From: Lentzea flava
GTDB lineage: Bacteria > Actinomycetota > Actinomycetes > Mycobacteriales > Pseudonocardiaceae
Assembly (NCBI RefSeq): GCF_014648475.1
Contig: NZ_BMRE01000028.1
Coordinates: 44,088 to 108,087, forward strand
Reading direction: 5' to 3'
DNA length: 64,000 nt
Shown here in pieces: positions 9,501 through 17,624 of the stretch (position 1 is the stretch's first letter; each line of letters opens with the position of its first letter). The translations under genes were made by a program, and so were the position numbers. Under the pieces are notes generated by a model, which saw only the letters and a list, made by a program, of their open reading frames with translations, made no database searches and was not told where the DNA came from.

Positions 9501-10160
9501 CGGGCCGATGATCGTCCAACCCGCCCGTCGGAGCAGAGGGATCAAACCTGCGCGCACCAGCGATGACTTGCCCGCACCCGACGGGCCGATCACCGCGAGA
9601 GCGCCGGACTCGCGGCGTCCGAGCAACGGTTGGGCCAACCGTTGGGTGTCGTCGTCGCGACCGAAGAAGAGCGAGGCTTGGTGCTCGTCGAACGCCTTCA
9701 GGCCGGGAAACGGTGACGTGGTGGTCGCGGCCTTGGTGACACCGGCTCGTTCGAGAACGAGCAACGCCGTGTCGCGGGCGGCGGCCAGTGAAGCGGCGTC
9801 GGCGTGGTCGACGCGCTGGGCCTGGAGGTCGTCGAGGATCGCGCGGTTCTGCGAGCGGGCGCTGAAGAACTCGATGCAGGGAGCGTGCGGTTTCCGTTCG
9901 CGGAAGATCGACGACTCCCAGGTGCACCACTCGGAGTAGGAGCCGGGGGAGGTGACGACGATCAACGCGTCCGCGCCGAGCAGCTCGCGGCGCAGGCTGT
10001 CCTTCCACGGTCGCGAGACGTCAGGGCCCGAGCCCGGCGCGGTGTAGGCGTGGACGTCCTCGTAGCCGGCGGCCAGCAGGGCATCGCGCAGGTGCAGCGC
10101 GATGTCGTTGCCCTCGTCGTGGCCGTGGTAGCTCAGGAAGATCCGACCCACCCGGAGCAT
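6549..10160 (-). CDS. TIR - nSTAND NTPase - WD40 repeat protein, candidate immune/cell-death sensor
   Basis: 1203 residues in three parts. Residues 1-130 are a TIR domain: RIFLSYHGHD is the first TIR box, and SEWCTWESSIF carries the W-C-x-x-E arrangement with Glu82 at the position of the NAD-cleaving glutamate. Residues about 150-480 are a novel-STAND (nSTAND1-like) NTPase: entry motif SPFPGLKAFDE, FFGRDDD, Walker A GPSGAGKSS (192-200) and Walker B LVVLDQTEELL (238-248). From residue 594 to the end there are about 13 WD40 repeats (typical unit VAWSPDG...DGTVRVWD), enough for two propellers. Known relatives use the repeats as sensor, STAND oligomerisation as switch and TIR NADase activity as killer; that role here is inference. 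The ATG at 10158-10160 has only a weak site; GTG 10151 is an alternative. It is a solo gene facing ffh. Confidence 0.9.
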   Translation of the reverse strand: MLRVGRIFLSYHGHDEGNDIALHLRDALLAAGYEDVHAYTAPGSGPDVSRPWKDSLRRELLGADALIVVTSPGSYSEWCTWESSIFRERKPHAPCIEFFSARSQNRAILDDLQAQRVDHADAASLAAARDTALLVLERAGVTKAATTTSPFPGLKAFDEHQASLFFGRDDDTQRLAQPLLGRRESGALAVIGPSGAGKSSLVRAGLIPLLRRAGWTIIGPLTPSQGVLPAIEGPGRRLVVLDQTEELLIGDSTTLVRRLVAASRGEAWVVHTVRADFLDDLMRHEDLEPLFRDNFLVAPLAKAEIPVVVNGPLRALGWSVDDAALGLIQEDASRESLPLLAFALENLWRHVNRDGERAPRPITRAEYVASGRVMDVLRQQADEALAMARDLVREDDGSWPKAGEAERRVLRTLRTLVSVDEGGKFTKRAVAVAELSADERQLLAPFITNRVLTATHESIEVAHESLFLRWPRLRESLERDHAALRARREIEDIAKESVKHPDQLIAPSRLASLLSVLSPADDAFAEMRPQHLSADAQRLLQLSSQQKVDDDVRRAVALDPVDALQVLAGDDFTVRLLPHAPDLSSWRLLLLRAMASTHRLRSFSGHTAGIWGVDWSPDDTKLVTGSKDGTVRVWDSGTAACLHVFSHGTGPCWVRSVAWSPNGDVVASVATDATLRLWSPREEREIRVIPLPGLPWSVRFNATGDRVLVGCADGGVYLWDVACRNDAPVHAVRAVVKNDEQNTVRLWDADISSDGRWIAIARDDGRVALEGVGHRLTHALSERHWTDAAARSVRFHPHDPEIWASGDGRSTAVLDRPIGQTHLRGHSDGVRRVSWSPCGTRIASASADGTARVWDAVTGRELLCLRGHHQGVCDVAWSHEGDQLATVAEDGTQRAWKIGSEPTANWFYAKGEVLALARNPVSGELTIGLKSLIDPIFNGQCSLAWTPNGQRLAIGSDDGVVTIQDQDGALVAQLAETTDEIDDLQWSSDGTLLAAVSRDRTWLPRVYSRDGELLTSATWTRHSGNLTAVAWHPHRQIFAVAGEGNVTVNSMDRTLYSFVESKWFTSIAWHPEHDVLAAGCADATIVLFRLTDDLVKIGELHGHADEIRAMAWSPDGRSLLSASSDATARVWDPVTSGQRTALLGHGDAVTAALWLPDGTVVTGSRDRTVRYWDVSDGFTRPLSGTARGDDVGDLITEARLRIS

Positions 10161-10238
10161 CCTGCATCATTCGGGCCTGAAGGAGGACCCGTTGCGGGCC
10201 CGTTGGGGAGCCGTACCTCGGCTGACGGGGGCGTTGGC

Positions 10239-10244
10239 TAGTCT
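10239..10244 (+). promoter_or_regulatory. -10 box TAGTCT for ffh, leaderless-type
   Basis: TAGTCT ends 7 bases before the GTG of ffh, and there is no ribosome-binding site. This TANNNT-N7-GTG spacing is typical of leaderless mRNAs in actinobacteria. The 91-base gap is shared with the divergent TIR gene. Confidence 0.5.
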
Positions 10245-10251
10245 GGACGAC

Positions 10252-11798
<1,547 letters not shown>

Positions 11799-11802
<4 letters not shown>

Positions 11803-12860
11803 CCATGCACCTGCGCGGCGTCGTCCTCCCCGACGGCGAGCCGCGAGACCTGTGGGTCGTCAACGGCCGTGTGCGCACCCAGCCGGTGCCGGGTGCGCAG
11901 ACCGTTGTCGACGGCGGGTTCCTGGTCCCCGGCCTGGTCGACGCGCACTGTCACGTCGGCCTGGGCCCGCAGGGTGGTGTCGAGCTGCCAGAGGCCGTGG
12001 AGCAGGCGCTGACGGACCGCGACGCGGGCACGTTGCTGATCCGCGACTGCGGTTCGCCGATCGACACCACGCCGTTGCAGGAGCGCCTCGACCTGCCACG
12101 GATCATCCGGGCGGGCCGCCACATCGCCCGTCCGAAGCGCTACATCCCGCACATCGGCGTGGAGATCGAGTCGGACCTGCCGTCAGCCGTGGCCGAGCAG
12201 GCCGCGTACGGCGACGGCTGGGTGAAGCTCGTCGGCGACTGGATCGACCGCGGCGTGGGCGATCTCGCTCCACTGTGGACGGACGAGGAGCTGGCCCAGG
12301 CCATCAAGGTCGCGCACGACGCCGGTGCTCGCGTGACGGCCCACGTGTTCGGCGAGGACGCGTTGCCCGGCCTGATCAACGCGGGCATCGACTGCATCGA
12401 GCACGGCACCGGCCTGTCGGACGACACGATCGCGCTGATGGCCTCGCGCGGCACCGCGCTGGTGCCCACGCTGATCAACATCGAGACGTTCCCCGGCATC
12501 GCGGACAGGGCGGGCAAGTACCCCACGTACGCGAACCACATGCGCGACCTGCACGCCCGCGTCTCGGCCACCGTGTCGTCGGCGATCGAGGCCGGCATCC
12601 CGGTCTACGCGGGCACCGACGCGGGCGGCGGCATCCAGCACGGCCGCATCGTCGACGAGATCACCGCGCTGCACCGCGTGGGCATGAGCGCCGCCGACGC
12701 CATCGGCGCCGCGTCGTGGAACGCCCGCGAGTGGCTCGGTTTCCCGTCCCTGACCGAAGGCGCGGCCGCGGACATCGTGGTCTACGACGAGGACCCTCGC
12801 GAGAACCTCGACGTCCTGCGGTCGCCGCGCATGATCATGCTCAGGGGCAGGATCCACTAA
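11799..12860 (+). CDS. Amidohydrolase family metalloenzyme (imidazolonepropionase/prolidase-like)
   Basis: 353 residues. The metal-binding start of the barrel is FLVPGLVDAHCHVGL. Later ligands are suggested by VTAHVFGEDALPGLINAGIDCIEHGTGLS and the late aspartate in VYAGTDAGGGIQHGRI. The C-terminal AAADIVVYDEDPRENLDVLRSPRMIMLRG is the usual small beta-sandwich closure of this superfamily. It starts at GTG 11799 inside the ffh stop (GTGA) or at ATG 11805. It is commonly found directly after ffh in actinobacteria. The substrate, a cyclic amide or dipeptide, is not predictable from sequence. Its stop shares 4 bases with the convergent AhpD-like gene. Confidence 0.85.
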
Positions 12861-13330
12861 CGGTTGTACTCCGACAGCGCACCGGCCTGGTACGACCCGC
12901 CCTTCTGGTGGGTGATCACGGCCATCCGGTTGGCGGCGTTGATCAGTCCGATCAGGCACACCAGCGCCGCCACCTGCTCGTCGTCGAAGTGCTTGCGCAC
13001 GTTCGCCCAGGTCTCGTCGCTCACGCTCACGTTCTCGGTGCCTTCCTCTGCGAACGCGAGCGCGGCCTGCTCGGCCTCGGTGAAGACGGTCGTCTCCCGC
13101 CATCCGGCCACCAGGTGCAGGCGCATCGGGTCCTCGCCCGCGGCGATGGCCTCCTTGACGTGCATGTCGAGGCAGAAGCCGCAGCCGTTGAGCTGGCTGG
13201 CGCGCAGGCTCACCAGCTCGGCCGTGATGCTCGGCAGCGACGTCTGGTGCAGCGCCATGCCGAGTCCCGCGAACCGCTTGCCGATCTTGGTGCCGGTCTC
13301 GGTGGCGAAGAGGTCGAAGCGCGATTCCAT
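12857..13330 (-). CDS. Carboxymuconolactone decarboxylase/AhpD-like protein, ECF41 partner
   Basis: 157 residues with the AhpD active-site pattern: Glu before LNGCGFCLDMH, with Cys50, Cys53 and His57 (C-x2-C-x3-H). Such proteins are peroxidase-like thiol enzymes. The ATG at 13330 has a strong GGGAGGAAATC site. The gene is divergent from an ECF41 sigma gene; members of the ECF41 group are typically found beside such a carboxymuconolactone-decarboxylase, oxidoreductase or epimerase gene and control it. An ECF41-like promoter (TGTCACA-N16-CATC) points toward it. It is likely a stress-response reductase; the electron donor is unknown. Confidence 0.88.
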   Translation of the reverse strand: MESRFDLFATETGTKIGKRFAGLGMALHQTSLPSITAELVSLRASQLNGCGFCLDMHVKEAIAAGEDPMRLHLVAGWRETTVFTEAEQAALAFAEEGTENVSVSDETWANVRKHFDDEQVAALVCLIGLINAANRMAVITHQKGGSYQAGALSEYNR

Positions 13331-13367
13331 GATTTCCTCCCTCGTGGGCCTTGCTTGACGACCACGA

Positions 13368-13394
13368 GATGCCGCTCGCGCCCCGGCTGTGACA
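13368..13394 (-). promoter_or_regulatory. ECF41-type promoter of the AhpD-like gene
   Basis: On the minus strand TGTCACA (13394-13388) is followed after exactly 16 bases by CATC (13371-13368). The known ECF41 consensus is TGTCACA then CGTC, so the -10 has one mismatch. The box lies about 40 bases before the gene start. Confidence 0.6.
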
Positions 13395-13403
13395 GCACCT
13401 GTT

Positions 13404-13425
13404 TGTGACACACGACACTGTCACA
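13404..13425. promoter_or_regulatory. Inverted repeat TGTGACA-N8-TGTCACA in the divergent ECF41 region
   Basis: Perfect 7-bp arms at 13404-13410 and 13419-13425. The right arm is the -35 box of the sigma-gene promoter; the left arm is another TGTCACA read on the minus strand, without a matching -10 at N16. Confidence 0.5.
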
Positions 13426-13445
13426 GGCCCCGGTCGGCCGGCGTC
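13419..13445 (+). promoter_or_regulatory. ECF41-type promoter of the sigma gene
   Basis: TGTCACA (13419-13425), exactly 16 bases, then CGTC (13442-13445). This is a full match to the ECF41 consensus and lies 31 bases before the ATG, which suggests autoregulation. Confidence 0.7.
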
Positions 13446-13476
13446 TCGTGCGGAGACCCGTTTCAGGAGGAGACCA

Positions 13477-14355
13477 ATGCCGGACGTCGCGACCACCGCG
13501 TTCGTGAGCCACCGCAACCTGCTCTTCACGATCGCCTACGAGATGCTCGGCTCCGCGGCCGACGCCGAGGACGTGCTGCAGGAGACGTGGCTCAGGTGGG
13601 CCGACGTCGAGCACGCCCTGGTGGAGAACCACCGCGCCTACCTGGTCCGCATCGTCACCCGCCAGGCGTTGTCGAGGCTGCGAACCCTGGGCCGCCGCAA
13701 GGAGTCCTACGTCGGCCCCTGGCTGCCGGAGCCGCTGCTGACCGCCCCGGACGTCGCCGAGGACGTGGAACTGGCCGACAGCGTCTCGATGGCGATGATG
13801 CTGGTCCTCGAAACCCTCACCCCGACCGAACGCGCGGTCTTCGTCCTGCGCGAGGTGTTCGACCTGGACTACGACGAGATCGCCACGGCGGTCGACAAGA
13901 ACCCCGCGGCCGTCCGCCAGATCGCGCACCGCGCCCGCTCCCACGTGGCCGCCCGCCGCCCCCGCGAGGTGGTGACGCAGGAGGAGTCCCGCGAGGCCCT
14001 CGCCGCCTTCCAGCGCGCCACCGAAACCGGCGATCTGCAGGCGTTGCTGGACCTGCTCGCCCCGGACGTCGTGTTCCTCGGCGACGGCGGCGGCGTGAAG
14101 CAGGCCGTCGCACGGCCCGTCGTGGGTGCCTCGAAGGTGGCGCGCATGCTGCTCGGCGGCCTGACCAAGACCTCGGGCTGGGAGATGGAACCGGCGCAGG
14201 TCAACGGACATCCGGCGTTGATCTTCAAGTTCGAGGGCGAGCTCGACACCGTGATCGCGGTGCGGATCGACGACGGGTTGATCAGCGGGCTCTACGCGGT
14301 GCGCAACCCCGAGAAGCTCTCGCACATGGGGCAGGAGACGACTCTGCGCCGCTGA
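13477..14355 (+). CDS. sigJ: ECF41-group RNA polymerase sigma factor (SigJ-like) with SnoaL-type C-terminal extension
   Basis: 292 residues. Sigma region 2 (NLLFTIAYEMLGSAADAEDVLQETWLRW, in two parts) and region 4 (LTPTERAVFVLREVFDLDY and an HTH near 135-155) are followed by a SnoaL-like domain. The three ECF41 signatures are all present: WLPEP at 82-86 in the linker, DGGG-VK at 203-208, and NPEKL at 277-281 (NPDKL type). In this group the C-terminal domain takes the place of an anti-sigma factor by both promoting and limiting activity. ATG 13477 is preceded by CAGGAGGAG. The divergent gene is the typical AhpD-like partner, and both promoters match the ECF41 consensus. Confidence 0.93.
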   Translation: MPDVATTAFVSHRNLLFTIAYEMLGSAADAEDVLQETWLRWADVEHALVENHRAYLVRIVTRQALSRLRTLGRRKESYVGPWLPEPLLTAPDVAEDVELADSVSMAMMLVLETLTPTERAVFVLREVFDLDYDEIATAVDKNPAAVRQIAHRARSHVAARRPREVVTQEESREALAAFQRATETGDLQALLDLLAPDVVFLGDGGGVKQAVARPVVGASKVARMLLGGLTKTSGWEMEPAQVNGHPALIFKFEGELDTVIAVRIDDGLISGLYAVRNPEKLSHMGQETTLRR

Positions 14356-14465
14356 GGTTCGACAATTCCACGGCGAGGGCGTTCCCGCCCGGACGAGCAA
14401 CTCGACCTGCGCCTTGCCGGGAACGACCTCGTCGCAGTACCAGTTCCGTGGCACACCTCGAACCT
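14355..14465 (+). other. Nested inverted repeat after the ECF41 gene
   Basis: Three pairs of arms lie one inside the other: AGGTTCG 14355-14361 with CGAACCT 14459-14465, CCACGG 14368-14373 with CCGTGG 14446-14451, and CGTTCCCG 14380-14387 with CGGGAACG 14418-14425. Together they could form one long interrupted stem starting at the sigma stop codon. It may be a terminator or a stable 3' RNA. Confidence 0.45.
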
Positions 14466-14606
14466 GGCCGCTGAGGTTTAGTCGCAGCGTTTGTGTGCCG
14501 ATCCGTTCACCAGGAGAAGGACATCCGGCGGGGGACCCGATCTGACCATCTTTTGGCCAGATGCTTGGCCCGGTTTCCGTCGGTGCCGCACAGTAACCTC
14601 GGATTC

Positions 14607-14687
14607 GGGGGCGGCAGCACTCCCCCAGGGGGATCGCGGTCCCCACTCCAAGCGTATCGCGAGGCACCGACAGCGCATCGGTGCTTC
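14607..14687 (+). other. Hairpin-rich region before the CPBP gene, possible structured leader RNA
   Basis: GGGGG (14607-14611) can pair with CCCCC (14622-14626), while GGGGA (14629-14633) can pair with TCCCC (14640-14644), and the central runs also allow switching. A further hairpin has a 10-bp stem with one G-U pair: GAGGCACCGA (14661-14670) with TCGGTGCTTC (14678-14687). The rest of the 14466-14717 interval shows no gene. No known riboswitch class could be assigned. Confidence 0.35.
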
Positions 14688-14717
14688 AGAAGCCGTCGAT
14701 CGCGAGGTGAGCCGATC

Positions 14718-14765
14718 ATGAGGGTGTCACAGATCGCTGTAGGTCCGCAGGTAGCCGCGGCGTGA
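14718..14765 (+). CDS. Possible 15-residue leader peptide before the CPBP protease gene
   Basis: ATG AGG GTG... encodes MRVSQIAVGPQVAAA and stops at 14765, 14 bases before the next start. A GAGGTGA ribosome site lies 8 bases upstream, better than that of many real genes in the window. However, the -10 box of the downstream gene begins right after its stop, which argues for an independent transcript. It is too short to test by composition. Confidence 0.3.
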   Translation: MRVSQIAVGPQVAAA

Positions 14766-14766
14766 C

Positions 14767-14772
14767 TAGATT
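14767..14772 (+). promoter_or_regulatory. -10 box TAGATT, leaderless-type, for the CPBP gene
   Basis: TAGATT ends 7 bases before the GTG at 14780, with no ribosome site between them. No clear -35 was found. Confidence 0.5.
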
Positions 14773-14779
14773 GCAGAGC

Positions 14780-15556
14780 GTGAGTGAGCCGGAGTCCCTG
14801 AAGCCGAGGCGAGGCTTCATCGAAAGCCTGCGGGACATCAGCCGCAACCCGGAGCCCGAGCGGGTCGGCCAGCGCTGGGGATTCGGCGCGTTCCTACTGG
14901 TGGAAGCGGTCTTCATCCTCAGCGCGGTGTTCATCACCGCGGTGGGCAACAGCTTCGGCGCGACGCTGGAGAGTTCGACGGCGCTCGTGCTGGTCGGCTC
15001 GCTGGTGCCGATCGTGCTCGCGGCCGCGGTCGCCGTCGTGATCACCTACGTCCGCGGCAACGGGCCCGTCGTCGACCTGCGGCTCAGCATGACCAAAGCC
15101 GACATCGTCTTCGGCCTCAAGATCGGTGTGGTGGGCCTGGTCTTCACCTACGCCGCCGCCACCGTGTGGGCGCGGATCGTCGGCAAGGAGAACGCCACGA
15201 GCGCCGTCGGTGAGCTCTTCAGCCAGGCGAACCTGCCGCTCGCCGCCGCCATCACGATGTTCGTCTACATGAGCTTCATCGGGCCGATCTGCGAGGAGAT
15301 CATCTTCCGCGGCCTGCTCTGGGGTGCCGTCGAGCGGCAGGGCTGGAGCCGGTGGGCCGCGTTCGTGCTGACGACGGTGATCTTCGCGGTCAGCCACCTC
15401 GAACCGCAGCGCACGTGGTTGCTGCTCGTGATCGCCATCCCCATCGGCGTCGCCCGGCTCATCACGCGCAGCCTCGGGGCGAGCATGGTGGCGCACGTGA
15501 TGAACAACTTCCTCCCCGGACTGTCCCTCCTGCTCCTCTCGGCCGGTGTCATCTGA
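14780..15556 (+). CDS. CPBP-family intramembrane glutamic endopeptidase (CAAX-like)
   Basis: 258 residues with about seven or eight membrane segments. The family's catalytic motifs are present: EE-x3-R in ICEEIIFRGLLWG, the FAVSH histidine in the next helix (VIFAVSHLEPQR), and the H-x3-N type motif in VAHVMNNFLPG. Such proteases cleave membrane-bound or peptide substrates; in bacteria many are linked to bacteriocin immunity or regulated proteolysis, but the target here is unknown. GTG 14780 is preferred over the upstream in-frame ATG at 14762 because of the leaderless promoter. The stop overlaps the pxpA start (TGATG), so they are coupled although unrelated in chemistry. Confidence 0.87.
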   Translation: MSEPESLKPRRGFIESLRDISRNPEPERVGQRWGFGAFLLVEAVFILSAVFITAVGNSFGATLESSTALVLVGSLVPIVLAAAVAVVITYVRGNGPVVDLRLSMTKADIVFGLKIGVVGLVFTYAAATVWARIVGKENATSAVGELFSQANLPLAAAITMFVYMSFIGPICEEIIFRGLLWGAVERQGWSRWAAFVLTTVIFAVSHLEPQRTWLLLVIAIPIGVARLITRSLGASMVAHVMNNFLPGLSLLLLSAGVI

Positions 15557-16287
15557 TGGATCTGAACAGCGACCTCGGCGAGGGCTTCGGCATCTGGAAG
15601 CTCGGCGACGACACCGCGCTGCTGGGCATCATCACCAGCGCGAACGTCGCGTGCGGCTTCCACGCGGGCGATCCGTCGACCATGCGCAAGGTGTGCGAGG
15701 AAGCCGCGAAGAACGGCGTCAAGATCGGTGCGCAGGTCTCCTACCGCGACCTCGCCGGCTTCGGCAGGCGGTTCATCGACGCCGATCCCACCGAACTGGC
15801 TGATGAGGTGCTGTACCAGATCGGTGCGCTCGACGCGTGCGCACGAGCAGCAGGCACCGAGGTCGTGTACGTGAAGCCGCACGGCGCCCTCTACAACGCG
15901 ACGGTGCACCACGAGAAGCAGGCGGAAGCCGTGGTCAACGGCGTCAAGGCGTTCAAGGACCTCCCGATCCTCGGCCTGCCCGGCTCCGAGCTGCTCAAGA
16001 AGGCGAGCCAGGCCGGACTGAGGCCCGTGCAGGAGGCGTTCGCCGACCGCGGTTACACCCCGCAGGGCACGCTGGTCCCGCGCAGCGAGCCGAACGCCCT
16101 GCTCACGAACACCGCGCAGATCATCGAGCGGGCGACCAGACTGCTGCACGGCGAACTCGTCGCGGTCGACGGCACGGTCATCAAAACCCGGGCGGAGTCG
16201 CTCTGCGTGCACGGCGACACGCCGGGTGCGGTCGAGCACGCCCGAGCCGTGAAAGACGCGCTGGGGACGGTCGCGTCCTTCGTGTAG
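15556..16287 (+). CDS. pxpA: 5-oxoprolinase subunit A (LamB/YcsF family)
   Basis: 243 residues spanning the whole LamB/YcsF fold. Signatures are MDLNSDLGEGFGIWKLGDD at the start, ITSANVACGFHAGDPSTM, VYVKPHGALYNA and the C-terminal SLCVHGDTPGAVEHA. In characterised bacteria PxpA works with PxpB and PxpC to open 5-oxoproline to glutamate with ATP. PxpB and PxpC are not in this window, so either they are elsewhere or this copy works alone. It is coupled to the CPBP protease gene by a TGATG overlap. The start is fixed by the conserved N-terminus. Confidence 0.93.
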   Translation: MDLNSDLGEGFGIWKLGDDTALLGIITSANVACGFHAGDPSTMRKVCEEAAKNGVKIGAQVSYRDLAGFGRRFIDADPTELADEVLYQIGALDACARAAGTEVVYVKPHGALYNATVHHEKQAEAVVNGVKAFKDLPILGLPGSELLKKASQAGLRPVQEAFADRGYTPQGTLVPRSEPNALLTNTAQIIERATRLLHGELVAVDGTVIKTRAESLCVHGDTPGAVEHARAVKDALGTVASFV

Positions 16288-16412
16288 AGGCCCGATTCGG
16301 ATCCACCGGCCCCCATCTGGCACAATTGCCGTCTGTTCCGCCGCGGTCGGCCCCTCTGCCCGGGCCGCGGCCGTGTGCATCACCAACACAGAGTTCAAGG
16401 AGTACCAGGCCA

Positions 16413-16853
16413 GTGGCCGTCAAGATCAAGCTTCAGCGTCTCGGCAAGATCCGCCAGCCGTACTACCGCATCGTGGTCGCCGACGCGCGCACCCGTCGCG
16501 ACGGCAAGGCCATCGAGACGATCGGCAAGTACCACCCGAAGGAAGAGCCGTCGTTCATCGCGGTCGACTCCGAGCGCGCGCAGTACTGGCTGGGTGTCGG
16601 CGCGCAGCCGACCGAGTCTGTCCAGCGTCTGCTGGAGATCACCGGTGACTGGCAGAAGTTCAAGGGCCTGCCGGGCGCCGAGGGCACGCTGAAGGTCAAG
16701 GAGCCGAAGCCGTCGAAGGCCGACCTGTTCGCCGCCGCTCTGGCCGCCGCGAACGAGGAGCCGATGACCGAGGCCACCACGCCGAAGGCGAAGAAGGCCA
16801 AGAAGGCCGACGAGGCCCCCAAGGCTGACGCCGAGGCCAAGGACGAGGCGTGA
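16413..16853 (+). CDS. rpsP: 30S ribosomal protein S16
   Basis: 146 residues. The S16 core (AVKIKLQRLGKIRQPYYRIV, RRDGKAIETIGKYHP) fills the first ~80 residues. The long C-terminal tail is rich in Lys, Ala and Glu (PKAKKAKKADEAPKAD), an extension common in actinobacteria. The GTG at 16413 has AAGGAG 10 bases upstream. It is the first gene of the S16-KhpA-RimM-TrmD block; its stop overlaps khpA (GTGA). The 125-base upstream gap contains a CTGGCACAATTG segment near 16317 that may belong to its promoter. Confidence 0.98.
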   Translation: MAVKIKLQRLGKIRQPYYRIVVADARTRRDGKAIETIGKYHPKEEPSFIAVDSERAQYWLGVGAQPTESVQRLLEITGDWQKFKGLPGAEGTLKVKEPKPSKADLFAAALAAANEEPMTEATTPKAKKAKKADEAPKADAEAKDEA

Positions 16854-17089
16854 GTTTGTTGGCTGACGCCCTCGAACACCTCGTTCGCGGCATCGTCGAC
16901 CACCCGGACGACGTCCGGGTGAACCTCGTCACGACCCGCCGCGGCCGCACCCTCGAGGTCCACGTCCACCCGGACGACCTCGGCAAGGTGATCGGTCGTG
17001 GCGGTCGCACCGCGACGGCTCTGCGCACCGTGATGGCCGGCATCGGCGGTCGTGGTGTGCGGGTCGACGTCGTCGACACCGACCGCTGA
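16850..17089 (+). CDS. khpA: KH-domain RNA-binding protein KhpA
   Basis: 79 residues consisting of one KH domain with the GxxG loop GRGG (VIGRGGRTATALRTVM). KhpA proteins bind RNA, often with KhpB/Jag, and affect ribosome assembly and cell size. The position between rpsP and rimM is the standard one in Gram-positive genomes. The GTG start lies within the rpsP stop codon. Confidence 0.95.
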   Translation: MSLLADALEHLVRGIVDHPDDVRVNLVTTRRGRTLEVHVHPDDLGKVIGRGGRTATALRTVMAGIGGRGVRVDVVDTDR

Positions 17090-17108
17090 GAACGAGCTTT
17101 CAGGGCAA

Positions 17109-17624
17109 ATGGACGTAGTTGTCGGCCGTGTGGCCAAGGCGCACGGGATCACCGGCGAACTAGCCGTTGACGTGCGCACTGACTCTCCCGAGATGCGTTT
17201 CGCGATCGGGGCGAAGATGCAGGCCAAGCTGCGTGACGGCACGTCTCGAAGCCTCACCGTGACAGCCGCCCGGCCTCATGCCGGGCGGCTGCTCGTGCGT
17301 TTCGCCGAAGTCGCCACGCGCGACGTCGCGGAGGCGTTGCGCGGCACGTTGCTGCTGGGCAGCACCGACGACCTGCCGCCGACCGACGACCCCGACGAGT
17401 TCTACGATCACGAGCTCGAAGGGCTCACGGCCGAACTCGTCGACGGCACGAAGATCGGCACGGTCAAGGAGATCGTCCACGGTCCCGGCGGCGAGCTGCT
17501 CGTGATCATCCGTGATCGCGGGGAGGCGCTGGTGCCGTTCGTGCGCGAGATCGTGCCCACTGTGGACGTTCGCGGTGGCCGTGTCGTGATCGACCCGCCA
17601 GAGGGCCTGCTCGATGCGGATTGA
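17109..17624 (+). CDS. rimM: 16S rRNA processing factor RimM
   Basis: 171 residues. The N-terminal RimM domain begins VVVGRVAKAHGITGELAVDV and a PRC-barrel follows from about residue 95 (EFYDHELEGLTAELVDGTKIGTV in two parts, then GELLVIIRDRGEALVPFV). It assists 30S head assembly by binding S19. The ATG at 17109 is chosen to match the family N-terminus, although the site (CAGGGC) is weak. The 3' end overlaps trmD by 11 bases. Confidence 0.96.
   Translation: MDVVVGRVAKAHGITGELAVDVRTDSPEMRFAIGAKMQAKLRDGTSRSLTVTAARPHAGRLLVRFAEVATRDVAEALRGTLLLGSTDDLPPTDDPDEFYDHELEGLTAELVDGTKIGTVKEIVHGPGGELLVIIRDRGEALVPFVREIVPTVDVRGGRVVIDPPEGLLDAD

Noticed and set aside
8371..9939. Large + strand frames opposite the TIR-STAND gene
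   Set aside because: Ser/Arg-rich shadows; the minus-strand frame has clear TIR, NTPase and WD40 motifs over the same bases.
14466..14717. Cyclic di-AMP (ydaO) riboswitch or actinobacterial 6C RNA
   Set aside because: The GGGGGACCC and CCCCC runs suggested them, but the two six-C loops of 6C RNA are missing and the ydaO core could not be aligned by eye; the downstream CPBP gene is also atypical.
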